Shown: positions 34,440 through 45,654 of the stretch, one piece after another
Position numbering within the stretch: position 1 is the first letter of the stretch
Layout of the letters: every line of letters starts with the position of its first letter
Source of the DNA: Erythroxylum novogranatense
Taxonomy: Eukaryota > Streptophyta > Magnoliopsida > Malpighiales > Erythroxylaceae
Length of the DNA: 64,000 nucleotides
Assembly (NCBI GenBank): GCA_029891385.1
Contig: CM057228.1
Span: forward strand, 56,025,783-56,089,782
Direction: 5' to 3'
Translations under genes and position numbers: made by a program
The notes under the pieces: model-generated
What the model saw: only the letters and a program-made list of their open reading frames with translations
The model's database searches: none
Told to the model about the DNA's origin: nothing

Positions 34440-35340
34440 TTTTTGAAAATTCATAACTTTTCATACCGAATTCCAAAACTCGCAAATTTGGTATCAATAA
34501 AAAGGTAAAAGGGAGCCTATGACTTCCCTGAAGGATTGAAAAACTAGTTTGGCCTTTAAGTGGGTCAAAAGTTATTTCAAAATTTCTGCTACAATTGAAA
34601 AAAATTCCTACACTATACTAGAAGTTTGAAAATTCATAACTTTTAATAAAAAAGCCTAAAAATGTCACATTTTATCTCATTGGAAAGATAAAGAGATGAT
34701 TTACAACCTTCATGAGGGGTGAAAAAATCAATTCAGTCATTTAAAGTGGTAAAAATACTCCTAAAGCTACTGCCTATATATTCACCAATGGAACAGTAAA
34801 CCTTACCAAATGAACAGTAACTGTTGGTTTCCCAACCTCATAACTCTTTAATCCTAACTCCAATAATTGCAAATTATACATCATTGAAAAGGGGAAAAGA
34901 TAATCTACATTTACTATGAAGGATGCAAAAACCAAAACAAGCTCTAAAGGGGTGAAAAACCCTTCCAAAGGTTTTGACCAAATTTGCCAAATGAACAGTA
35001 ACTGAACTAGGTCTAACCCCCATAACTTTTTACTCCTAACTCCAAATAAGGCATAGTATACATCAATAGAAATGGGGAAAGATAAGCTATATTTTATATG
35101 AAGAATGTAAAAATCAAATCAGACTCTAAGAGGGTGAAAAACCCTGCTAAAGATACTGCCAAATTAAACTCTTATCAACAGTAACTGTCATCTTTTAAAC
35201 CTTATATCTTCTTCATCCTAAATCCAAAAGTGACAAATTCTATATCATTGGAAAGCTCTCAATGAGTACTATAATCTTGAAGAAGACATCTCAATTCAAT
35301 TCAAGCTCTAAGAGGATCTAAAACCTAAGCAAAGTTTCTG
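34440..35340 (-). repeat. ~180 bp diverged tandem units, S3
   Basis: Five units marked by cataactttt-type words at about 34449, 34630, 34841, 35021 and 35200 (spacings 181, 211, 180, 179). Each is followed by 'ctaactccaa', a 'ggaaag' word, 'tatgaagg' and a 'gctctaagagggtgaaaaac' word. Confidence 0.7.
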
Positions 35341-35838
35341 CCCATTTAAAAAAAAATTGGACAGCACCTCCCCTATAATTGCTCTAGCCAAAATCTTCAA
35401 TCCAACTTAAGTACCTACATAAAAACCTCAATCCACACAATCTTAAATCTCCCAATCACCAAGCAATCCATATAAACTTATAATCTAGCTCAAAATGGCA
35501 GCAACACATTCCTAGGAATCTAATTATTGTCAAACATAAAACAACCTCAACTTTCTCTTTTCTTTTTGTCAACTTCAATCCTACCACAATACATTTTAAG
35601 GGAACTTACACAAGTTACATTTCCAATTCAAAACTCTTACATTTACATGGAAACAAGTTAATACAAAGCTTTAGAGGGCATTTTATCCCAAATACATCAA
35701 AGTCTCAAAGAACAAAATACATCATTAGTTCCAAAATGCTATCTAAAGCCTTGTTTTCTAACATATGATTTCAAAAACAAAAATGCATCGGAGTAATGCC
35801 TCAATCCCGACGCGCTGTCTCGGTTTCTCACTCATCAC

Positions 35839-37454
35839 CTGTGGAGGGAAAAGGGGGGGTGAGCTCGACGGCTCAGTGGATAACAATTTAATAATCAAGA
35901 AATAAGCTAAAACATTATATAATCATTCATTTCCAAAATCAATATCACATTGATAACAACATTTTCAATTTCTCAAAACTCTTTATAAAGATTCATCACA
36001 TCAAACAAGTTACAAATCAACCTATCACATAATCACAGAAAAGTGGTTCGGGTGGATCTGAAATGGAATGTACTACACATTCCCGCGAAGCGGTGATCGC
36101 GGCTCTGTCGATTCGACCTTACGATCGATCCTTGGAAACCGGTCAAATAAAATAAATTCCAAGACTGCAGTATAGGATGCAACCTCAGGTCGTCTCACTT
36201 AATTGGAACCAATATAAAAATGGTCTAATCTAGCCTAATTGTCAAAAATTGAAATGAAGTTGATAAAATGGGGGTTTGGTCTTTTGGTCTAAACCGGTAA
36301 AGCAATCAAAATTAAACAAAAAGTGTAAAGAATGTTTTGGTATTTTTCAAATAATGCAATAAACACACAATCGATAAAATCAAATTGATAAAATCCTCTT
36401 GAAAATGAGGCTCAAAGCTATCACAATTAAAAATTGATTTTCGTGGATACAATCCACTAAGTTTCGTAAGAACAACCCTAAAGGACTCTTTAGGTCCAAA
36501 GATTTAATCAATGAACTCCATTGTTTAAATCTTTGTTAAAAACCTTAGTGTGAAAATTAGACAAGCAAATGCAATTGGTCGATTGAATAAAACACAACAA
36601 TCTCAATCAAACACAACTAGGCGATTAAAACCGTAGATGCAAAATCCAATGACATATATGAAACTTCATATATTAAGCACAAAAGTTCTATGAATACTCG
36701 TCCAAATTTCAAAATAGTGTTTAACACATGATTAAACTATAACCATGCTAATCTAGCTACACCGATGCAATCTCTAACTCAGACATTACACAGATATAAC
36801 TAAACTTTCAACACTAAATGATTACTCCCCTTCGAAGCTCTGTAAACTCAAGCCATTGCTACATCTTCAAGAGGACGGACGGTTTAGCTACGCATGCCTC
36901 CGGTCGATCCCTCGGATGCTGGAGAATGAACGAGACTCATGTTGCAGAAGATGCTGACGGTGATGATGATGACTGTGGTGATAGTGATGGACGACGATGA
37001 GAATGTGAAGGTCGTCGAAATCACATATCCGAATCTTTTTCACTTAACAATTCATTTTTTAAACACTTCCAACATAAACTTACATACAAAAGACACTTCA
37101 TGCAAATTGAAATCATCACAAAGAGTAATTAATATAAAATTCTTAAGTCATTGGAAAGCATAATTAGCATTTATTATAAACAATTTAATAAGCCTATTAA
37201 CTCAATTATTAAGAAATCACCCACCTTAATTCCTTTAGCTCTAGGATTGGTGAATTTGCCTTTCTTCTACCTCCAATTGCCTCCCTTCACCTTTATCAAG
37301 CACAAAAATCCCAATTTAACATAGGATACTAAAATTGTAAATTCTAAGGATAGGAAATCAAGAATTTAAACTTATATAACCTTACCCATGCCTTTCCTAA
37401 ACTATTTAAACCAAAACCTACCTAAAATATCCAAGAATTTCGAAATTATCTTAC
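35839..37454 (-). other. Candidate LTR intron, S3
   Basis: Donor CTAAG|GTAAGATAAT and acceptor CCCTCCACAG|GTGATG. Length 1616. Hairpin plus seven-C run directly upstream of the pyrimidine tract. Confidence 0.45.
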
Positions 37455-38579
37455 CTTAGAAGATAACCCATGAAATTTGATTTGCTTCCAATAGAAGTTT
37501 AAACTCTTTCTCTTTCCTTTTCTTTTTAAAGAAACCCTCCAACCTTCCTTTCTAAGGTAAAATACATGTAACACCCCACTCCCGTAAGACCCGGACTCGA
37601 CATCGATGGTGATATCCGAATCCGTGCCCTGCGAGGATGGGATGCTACCTCTCTCAGCTAAAACACAGTACCAAAAATTTTGTTTTGAAACAATCATACA
37701 CTTACATAAATGTATGTTGTAGAAACAGTTTACATAACCAATCTGGTAGATACAATGACCACGAGGGTCCCCATAAAAAAATACACAATAACGTAGAAGT
37801 AAAATCTTCACTCTAATGCAGACGTAACTGATCCCGTCCTTAACTAACACTCCACGATCACTATACACCTGTTACCTAACGGAGTATTCTTCTGAGTCCT
37901 GAAAAACAATTGCAAATTTTGGATGAGTTTTTGCAAACTCAGTGAGTGACCATCATCGTTGGTCCGCTCACTCAAATACAGAAACAAATAATAACTTATG
38001 TTCTCATTCTTTCTCTTTGGTCTCATTTTACAATTCCCATAGATCTATCTCTATCTCGTAATACATTTTCTCAAACATTCCCCATTTACACATTTACAGA
38101 AATCTATATTCATACATCCCATTTGGCTGTGACCTAGTGCCTAAATTGTCCCATCGAGGGACTCAATAATATCTGACCCTTATCCAATACTGGATACCGG
38201 GTTCATTATATGTTGAGCCTAAGGCTCTGAATCAGTCATAAACTCGACGTTCATTTTTGCACATTGACCTAAAAGCTCTAATATTCCATACAACACTAAG
38301 CATATCACAATCAGTCATACATTCTATAATTAGGAGTACACCATAATGGGTTTCACACCAGTGTATGGCATTTCACCTATCATTTAATCAAACATATCAG
38401 AATAAATGTAGTCAGTACCCATTATCAATAATCAAATATGACAAAATAATTGAAGTCTATAACCCATTATCAATTATCAAACATAACAGAATAATTGCAG
38501 TCTGTAACCCATTACCAATTTATATCAATGTGATGACCAAGCATCTATACTATCCTGTCAAGGGTTCATTAATCAGTGA

Positions 38580-38820
38580 ACGCGTTTTAGGGGTAGGAGA
38601 GCCCTCTGGGTATGCACTACTTCCCATGCATCTTAGAGATAGGAGAGCCCTCTGGGTATGCACTAACTCATCAATCGTTTAGCTTTCCACTCTGAAACTG
38701 TCCAGTTAAGGGCTCATCAATCAGTGAACGCGTCTTAGAGATAGGAGAGCCCTCTGGGTATGCACTACTTCCCACGCGTCTTAGAGATAGGAGAGCCCTC
38801 TGGGTATGCACTATTCCCTT
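38580..38820. repeat. ~38 bp repeat in two pairs, S4
   Basis: Four copies of a word containing ggagagccctctgggtatgc (near 38597, 38642, 38738, 38786), arranged as a larger duplication of about 140 bases. A single homologous copy is in R7 near 62610. Confidence 0.85.
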
Positions 38821-39540
38821 TCGAACTCGAGGCTCTTTTTCAGTAGTCGAGCTTGTAGCTCTGATCAGTATATCACAGTCATTTCTAATCTATTCCAGAT
38901 TTTCACATCACAAACACAGTTACACTTTCACATTCGCATAACATTTCTGTACATTATCACTTCAATACTCCGGACCTTCTATCCGGAGTTTACATTCAAT
39001 ATTATCTCATTATTTTACTTCAGAGAATTTAAATTACTGAATTATAACATTTAATGCTCTGAGAACCGTCTAGGTCACTCACCTGGCTTTCGGGCTAACG
39101 CCTGGAAGTCTCAGTAATGTCTGAGGTTGACTTTCCAAATGCCCCTATCACAATTCAAACACCCTAAATTTACACATTGCCTTTTTGGAATAATGCTCAA
39201 GTCGCAATTTACAAATATAAATGCATCATGCACTTTAGTGACATCCCCGGCACTATCCCAATATTTCACCCTCAAGGTCGTCCTTAATAATCAGAGTTCA
39301 ATTGATACTCACATCAGTCAATTCGTTTCATAAATCCCAAAGTTATTCTACAACATATAACCATATCTTTCACTAAACTACTATTCCAGATTTCAAGCCT
39401 TTGCAAACTGATTTAATACTTCCCTTTTTCATAAATGTATAGGCCCTTGTCTCTAGTTCATAACAAATCCAAAATTATCTCAACTGGATGTTAGTACGAA
39501 AAGTTGTGGCTTAAAAACCAAAACATATTGTCTGGGAACA

Positions 39541-39745
39541 GTAGCTCGTCGCGGTGTAAGGAAGCTCGCCGCGGCGAAATCCAAATGCTCGCCGCGGCAA
39601 GGAAGCAAGTATTCACCGCGGCGTGCATCACGGCGTGCACACTAGCCCGCGTCGGGACGTGCGCGCTAGCCTGCGCCGCGGTGTGCTCTCCTACGTGCGC
39701 CGCGGCGTGCGCATGAGCACATTGCGACGTGCGAGCCCCCGCAAG
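39541..39745. repeat. GC-rich island, S4
   Basis: Repeated ctcgccgcggcgaa, caccgcggcgtgc and tgcgccgcggcgtgcgc words with ccgcgg cores. The short ORFs across it in both directions are composition artefacts. Confidence 0.8.
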
Positions 39746-41185
39746 CATTCCGAATCCTGATTTTTCCACAATTCACAATCAAATTCTTCATCTATCAAAG
39801 CCTAACTCATCTTAATCCCAAAACAACACTCATACAACATTTTCCCACTCATTTCAAATCCAGATTATTCACAAAGCATCAAAATTCATCCCATAATCGA
39901 AAACCCTAAACCAAATAAATATTTAACCCATTCTATCACTTTTAACACTTAATACATGAATCAATCAACTAATCAAGAGGAAATAGGCTTAACTTACTTG
40001 ATTTGGCTTTCAAAAACCTAAAACTCTTGGTGATTCCATCGAAAACCCTTTCCTTCTTCTCTTCCTCTTCTTCTCCCACGGTTACTCCTCCTTTTTCCAA
40101 TAACACACCCTAATTTCCCTTTTTATACCATTTCCAATTATGAAATGCCCATTTTGCCCTCTTCATTAAACCTTAAGCCTTAAGATCTTAAGTATCTTGT
40201 CCAAATTGCCCTTATACACATTCTTATAACTTCACTACTTCAATTCAGAAATTCAAACTTTTAGGGACTGAATTGAGATTCAATTCTTTCAGAATAACTC
40301 TCTTTCATGCCGATCAATTTCCAATTCAATCAATTCATTCACTTTGTCTTCCATACCTCTTTCCAAATTTCAATGGCTCATGCTAAAACAAAATTCCTAA
40401 ATCATGTCTTTAATTGGAGTGCCAATAGAACAGTCAATTTCAATACCGAAAAACTCATCGGTACCCACTTTGCAATTTTATGCAGAAAAATACATAAATC
40501 ACTACAATTAAATTTTCAAACACAAAATTCACATTTTTCATTAAAATTTCAATTATAGACACATATGCTGGGAATTGTCACGAGTGCATGCACAATCTTG
40601 TGTACCAAAACACAACCCAATCCAAAATTTGCTATTTTATCCTTCCCATAGGTGATGGGATGTTACAATACACCAAAGCCCTAACCTTTTTTTCCTCTTC
40701 TTCTTCTTCCTCTCTCTTAGCCGAAACCTCCTTCTTTACTTTCTCTTTAGTGAATTTCGTAAGCTTCTTTAATGACTTAGGGAGACTTGCTTCTTACTTA
40801 AAACCTATATCAAAACTACGTAGTTTTAAGTAAGTCACTTTCTTTCCTTGAAAATTTCGTATCCTTCCTCTCCACTCACGACAATTCATCCTTTGTTTCA
40901 TTAATTCTTCATTTAATGGCATTAAAAAGACTACAAAGTCCCCTCCTTATAAGCCTTAAGTCTTAACAACATAAACAAACTTCCTAATTTACCCCTACAC
41001 CAACTTATTCTTTTAAAAATTCTAACAACTACATCAAAACTCTAATTTTGACTAAATCCCTTCAATTTATTTCCATTAATTAAGCACTAAAAAAACCGCA
41101 AATTATTCTAACTAAAAGGAAATTAGCAAACTAATCCGCAAAGTAAATAAAACATGCTTAATGCGAATCGGGGTCCAACACTTAT

Positions 41186-42500
41186 ACATTAATACAGGAC
41201 CGATTATTTTACAAGGATCGGTTAGTACTTACACAAACTTTGGTCTTCATACCAACCTTGATCACGGACAGCCACCAGAGTAAAGTAGAAGGGCATGGGG
41301 TGCTTTAAAAACTTACAAAAGGCTAGCAAATGAAATATTTTGGGATGGGATGAAAAATGATATATACAGGTTTGTGGCTGAATATGTTGTCTGTCAACAG
41401 AATAAATACTTATCGTTGTCCCTAGCTAGACTTTTGTAGCCTTTACCAATGCCACAGCAGGTTTGGGAACAGGTTTCTATGGATTTCATAAAAGGGCTGC
41501 CTAAATCAAAAGGGTTTTCAATCATCTTAGTAGTAGTAGACAGATTCAGCAAATATGCATATATCATTCCTCTCAAACATCCCTATATAGCCCAATCGGG
41601 GGCCTATATCTTTGTTCAAGAGGTGGTGTGGTTGCATGGGTACCCTAACTCAATAGTATTCGATAGGGATAAAATATTCTTGAGTAGATTCTGGAAGGAA
41701 ATGTTTAAGTTGTAGGGTACACAATTGTAATTCAGTTCAGTCTACCATCCCTAAGCGGATGGGCAAACTGAGGTTGTCAACCGGTGTCTTGAGATCTATC
41801 TAAGATGTTTTACTAGCAAGTAACCTCAATAATGGGCACGTTGGGTGGGATGGACTGAATATTGCTACAACACATCCTTTCTTTCAACTTTAGGCACTAC
41901 ACAGTTCAAGGTCCTCTATGGAAGAGATCCTCCCACTCTTTCTAGGTACAAAATTCAATCCTCTACTGTGGATACCATTGACGCACTGCTGCAGGAAAGG
42001 GACCAGAAGTTATCTGAGTTACGCCACCACTTGATGTTAGCTCAACAACGGATGAAATTGATAGCAGATGGGAAACGAAGAGAAGTGGAGTTTCAGGTGG
42101 GGGGAAGGGTCTTTATCAAGTTAGCACCATATCGCTAGCAATCGGTGGAACCAAGGAGTAGCACCAAGTTGGCTTCGCGATATTTTGGTCCATTTGAGAT
42201 TCTCCAACGCATTGGACCAGTGGCATATCAGTTGAGGTTGCCCCCAATAGCCAAAATTCACTCTTTTTTCCATATTTTGCAACTTCAGAAGGCCTTAAGA
42301 ATTAATGATTCAGTCATCAACATGCCAAATCATTTACTCATTCCAAAAGTTACTACAGATTATCCTACTACACTATTAGTCATCAGAAACATAAGTTCTG
42401 GTCAGAATTTGGAGGTGCTTATTTAGTGGAAAGGCTACTCGGTTGCTGAGGCTACATGGGAGCTGCTTAAAGATATGAAAGTTAGATTTCCAAACTTTCA
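41186..42500 (+). pseudogene. R4 integrase and chromodomain-like end
   Basis: Resumes exactly at the S3 TSD. The HHCC zinc region is broken by frameshifts (41270-41420). The core reads [18 protein letters not shown] (41465-41520), [15 protein letters not shown] and [15 protein letters not shown], then a stop, TEYCYNTSFLSTLGTTQF and LYGRDPPTLSRY (41850-41950). The GPFEILQRIGPVAYQLRLP (42190-42245) and HLEDKVK (about 42500-42520) tail is typical of Reina-like pol. Stops at 41713, 42136 and 42424. Confidence 0.9.
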
Positions 42501-42524
42501 CCTTGAGGACAAGGTGAAGTTGAT

Positions 42525-42537
42525 GGGGGGGGGGGAG
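42525..42537 (+). other. R4 polypurine tract
   Basis: Eleven G then ag, three bases before the 3' LTR. Coding sequence runs right up to it. Confidence 0.85.
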
Positions 42538-42540
42538 TAA

Positions 42541-42874
42541 TAATAAACCTAAGGTAACTCGATTCTATATTAGGAGATAAGCAAAGGGCAAAGGAGTAAT
42601 AGTGTAGAAGGGTATGGTATTATATTCAGTTAGTTAGTTGATAGTGCTGACAACCAATCATCAGGGTTGTCAGCTAATAGAATCTGTTAGTAGCCATAGA
42701 TTCTCAATATAAATAACATAGAGGAAGGAAGAGAGAGAATATGTGAGCAATGACATATGTATGAGCCTTAGGTTGGAGGTACTAGACATCGAAAACCAGA
42801 TTACCATTGTATTCTTTTACAGAAATCAATATCAGAATACATATTTTCCGTAACTGTTTTTTTAGAACCTATCA
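42541..42874 (+). repeat. R4 3' LTR
   Basis: 334 bp, taataaacc...cctatca, followed by TSD taaag. It shares a TATA-like word (aatataaata) near 42707-42716 with the 5' copy (26100-26109), a probable core promoter. Confidence 0.93.
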
Positions 42875-43023
42875 TAAAGTTAGTCATTTTAACTCCATTA
42901 TTGTAGTGCGTTCTAATGTCAATTTCAGTTCAATGATTAGGCAAGTGATTGATATCTTTGTTTGTTTTAAAAGGTGGGTGTCAGGGTGGGCATAGTTAAA
43001 GTCAATCTTGTGGAATCAAAAAG

Positions 43024-43545
43024 ATGAGATTGAAGGATATAAGTAAAAGTAATAGACCTATTACTTTGGCAAAGAACAGTGTGGTTTATGAATGTCACTT
43101 CTGTTCACACCATAATAGGAAAAGAGGAACTTCAAAATGCTACATGAAAGATGTATGCCCATCAAAGACTAAAGGGAAACCTACTAAGCCCATCCTGCAG
43201 AAGTGTACCGAGGACACGGGTGTTCAAGACAAAATAGCTATGAAGGAGGACACGCCTTTGCCAGCAATACCTGGGGATTGTTCCATTACAAACTCTCTAG
43301 TCACTCCACTAATCAAAAGCGGAACTACACTATTGGATGCAAAGAAGAGAAATAGGAAGAGATCTGTGTCTAAAAAACTAGATGAATCTGACATTAATTT
43401 TGTTATGACAGCTTCTGAAGGAGCTGCTAGTGGATCGAGGAAGCGAAAGCAAAAACTTGGGATGAGCCTGAAGAAAATGGCTGTAAGCAATGAGTGCAAA
43501 AGGAAACAGAAGCTTGTGGATTTGACAATTCCATTTATTTTGTAG
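43024..43545 (+). CDS. 3' exon of Rpr2/SNM1-like zinc-ribbon protein gene
   Basis: 173 codons open from the first ATG to TAG. A CHFC...C...C zinc-binding half-site occurs near residues 24-45 (YECHFCSHHNRKRGT, then KDVCPSK). A basic, low-complexity tail follows with SGSRKRKQKLG and a hydrophobic end LTIPFIL. The pattern resembles the C-terminal half of plant proteins with an RNase P Rpr2/Rpp21/SNM1 domain, which bind RNase P/MRP RNA. The first CxxC half of the ribbon is absent, so the true protein needs upstream exons. The stop in frame at about 43000 means the exon begins just before the ATG. R4 lies 145 bases upstream and may have separated or destroyed the 5' exons. Family call is from memory of the pattern, not a search. 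Confidence 0.6.
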   Translation: MRLKDISKSNRPITLAKNSVVYECHFCSHHNRKRGTSKCYMKDVCPSKTKGKPTKPILQKCTEDTGVQDKIAMKEDTPLPAIPGDCSITNSLVTPLIKSGTTLLDAKKRNRKRSVSKKLDESDINFVMTASEGAASGSRKRKQKLGMSLKKMAVSNECKRKQKLVDLTIPFIL

Positions 43546-44303
43546 CTAGGAAGGTCATAACTGTAACATATGTTCTTCTATTTTGTAGTGTGGTATCTCT
43601 TGCTTTGAAAGATGTTACATGAACAGTTCTACATGGCACCATATTACATAATCAGTCTCTACACATTCTTGTCTTAAATTCTTCCTGGTATAAAATTCTA
43701 CACTTCTTTTTTCTGTTTTCTCTTCTTTTGTCAGTCTGCACTCTTTTCCATTATCATTGAAGAGTTAGTGGAATAGTTAGTAATAAGGCCAGTTCATTAC
43801 ATGCCCACACCGTTTGAAGATTGATTTGTCCCTTCGTCTTTTGCAATTTATTGATGTTGATAAATATGTCATCTAGAATTACTGTTGTGAACTTTTTTGT
43901 TGGCAGATGAATTCCTATTGGTTGTTATTGCGATGGTGGTAACGGTGGGTGCTAGTGGCAATCTGATAAGACATAGTTAAAATTTTTAATTAATTTTAGA
44001 ATAAATTTATCAATATTTATTACAATTTTCATATTTAAAATTATTTAAACACTTTAAAATTAGACATATATGTGAATTAATAAGGCATTAAAACATAACA
44101 TAACGCTATTTTATAAATTATTTTTAAAAAAGAATTAGTCATTCTGGTCTACCAGTGGCTCATCGGGCGAGCGCGGCCCGGGGATTCGGCAAAGAAAGAC
44201 AAGGTTGAACAGCTTAGAAGAAATGTCGTTTACAAGGTAATTGGTTTTCCTATCAGTACTAGCATCTGTCCGTTCTCAATCCATACACTTTGGCAAGCAG
44301 AGG

Positions 44304-44565
44304 ATGGCAATCTCTTCCATGCGCTTCCCTCTCACACCATGTCTGATAAAAAACCCTAAACCCTCTTTCAAATTTTTCCTTCCCGTTTTAGCTCTGAAAA
44401 GGCTCCCATTTTACTGTTGCTCTTCTCTGTCTTCCCTGTCTACTTCTCTTGGCTTAAACCTATTGACTCCTGATCAATCCTTCCATAACTTGGACGAGAA
44501 TTGGGTTCCCTTTCGAAAGAAAAAGGTTGTCTTGAGATTTGGGTATTTGGGTACTAACTATAGAG
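44304..44565 (+). CDS. TruA-type tRNA pseudouridine synthase, exon 1
   Basis: TruA-family enzymes convert uridine to pseudouridine in the tRNA anticodon arm. The start MAISSMRFPLTPCLIKNPKP is rich in Ser, Lys and Arg and looks like an organelle transit peptide. Residues 70-87 read FRKKKVVLRFGYLGTNYR, the first beta strand and GTxYRG motif of the fold. An upstream ATG (44224) is out of frame with it. The exon ends in phase 1 at TATAGAG|gtccatt and continues in frame into 44678-44713. The catalytic Asp motif (RTDKGVH type) would be in later exons, not found in the window. Confidence 0.72.
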
Positions 44566-44677
44566 GTCCATTTTCTGTACCTATTTCTTTGTTATGCATT
44601 CTTTTTCTTCTAGTTATGTCTTTTTTCTATTCATATTATGCTCATGTTTTGCACTTTTTGTTCTCATTTTTAATCAG

Positions 44678-44713
44678 GTCTTCAAAAACAACTAGATCAA
44701 CACCTTTTTTCAA
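44678..44713 (+). CDS. TruA-type tRNA pseudouridine synthase, exon 2
   Basis: A 36-base exon between acceptor ttttaatcag and donor gtaagc. It is in phase with exon 1, giving GLQKQLDQHLFS after YR, which follows the family pattern (YRG-LQ-Q-D--L). Phase agreement and both splice sites support a real gene start. The next exon is not visible before the transposons at 45650, so the gene is either split by very long introns or is a 5' fragment. Confidence 0.65.
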
Positions 44714-45652
44714 GTAAGCTTTTGAATTTGAGTTTTGATCCACTAGTTCATATGTGTTTTTGGAGAAAGTTAAAAACTTTTTGGTTCTTTGTAAGTGTTA
44801 CTGAGGTCTACACAGAGGAAATGGGGAGTTTATTTCCCATCTCTTAAATCCCTATGAGGTTGGAATTTGTAATAACAGTAGGATTGAACTCTTAATTATG
44901 AGGGAAACGGTTTTTCAAGATGCATTGATGAATTATTAGTGATCATGCACCATATCCTGCATGTTACGTACAACTCTATAATAAATCGGTTTGGTTTTAA
45001 TTGAACCACTTTAAGCTAGGAGCATATTTTTTCATGGTCAAGTCCTTTGCAGCAGACCATGGGGAGACTTTCCTTTCACAGGTTTTGTGGCAAATGTTGC
45101 TTAAATCATAAACCAAAAGCTAAATAAAGGCCAATGACAAAAGCATGTACAGATTGGCTTATATTACGTTAAATGTATATATATATAAATATATAATACA
45201 TCAATCGTTGGCCAACAAGAAAGTTGCAACCTTTTCTTCTTTGCTGAAAATTGCTTGGACCATGCACGTACATAAGGAAAGGATGAACATAATAAACAAT
45301 GCAAGGTCACAAAAGGCAAGTGGATTTAAGACAACCAGAGACCAAAAACATGGTTTAGATATTTACGTTAGGAGATAAATCTCCAATTCCCTGACAGAAC
45401 CATCCAGGGTTTAAACAAAATCCTTATATAAGGGTTAACTAAGACACCCACTCATAATTGTTATAGAAGCTACGACAAAACACATCCAGTGATCAAATCA
45501 ACTGCTTCGAAACTATAAACCAAGAACCGACTTCGCAGGTTCGCCAATTTTCGGAACAAAAAACCGCAAATGATAAAAATTTGATTAAAATCTGTAATCA
45601 ATCTAAAAGAATCAAAACCTTAGAATCAATTCTCAATTATTCAACACGATTT
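44714..45652 (+). other. Non-coding DNA after TruA exon 2
   Basis: AT-rich, with a short TA-rich microsatellite (45178-45198). The 77-codon open frame at 45145-45378 has no recognisable domain. No further TruA exon seen. Confidence 0.5.
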
Positions 45653-45654
45653 AG

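Larger units (their letters stand above)
37899..39997 (-). other. Candidate LTR intron, S4
   Basis: Donor ATCAA|GTAAGTTA and acceptor TTGTTTTTCAG|GACTCAG, after the stem GAGTT-tgcaaa-AACTC. Length 2099. The acceptor-side words match S1 and R7. Confidence 0.45.
37567..40667 (-). mobile_element. S4: solo LTR, 3101 bp, inside S3
   Basis: Perfect TSD ataca (37562-37566, 40668-40672). Minus orientation: starts TGTAACATCCC and ends GAGTGGGGTGTTACA; same superfamily as S1 and R7. It entered S3 between the S3 TATA word and donor, so it separates the S3 promoter from its body. Modules: TATA 40127-40121, donor 39997, GC island 39745-39541, hairpin and TTTTTCAG at 37899. Confidence 0.92.
33718..41180 (-). 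mobile_element. S3: solo LTR split by S4
   Basis: 7463 bp in place, about 4357 bp without S4. Perfect TSD cttat (33713-33717, 41181-41185). Minus orientation: starts TGTTGGACCCCGATTCG and ends GAGGGGTGCCAACA. No internal region was seen, so it is a solo LTR. Modules: TATA-like TTATAA 40952-40947, donor AAG|GTAAGATA at 37454, GAGC-cgtcga-GCTCACCCCCCC and CCACAG|GTG at 35839, ~180 bp units (35340-34440), GC-rich hairpin island (34375-34256). Confidence 0.9.
25933..42874 (+). mobile_element. R4: Reina-like Ty3/gypsy element with nested insertions
   Basis: The 5' LTR (25933-26260 plus 30307-30313) and 3' LTR (42541-42874) are each about 335 bp with TGATA...TATCA ends. The TSD taaag (25928-25932, 42875-42879) is perfect. 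PBS, gag, PR, RT, RH, IN and a chromodomain-like end follow in order. S2 interrupts the 5' LTR and S3 interrupts pol between RH and IN. About 35 differences between the LTRs (counted by eye, approximate) point to an old insertion. The 3' LTR start has decayed from TG to TA. Confidence 0.93.

Noticed and set aside
39491..39769. Ala/His/Thr-rich open frames on both strands
   Set aside because: They arise from the GC-rich repeat island of S4.
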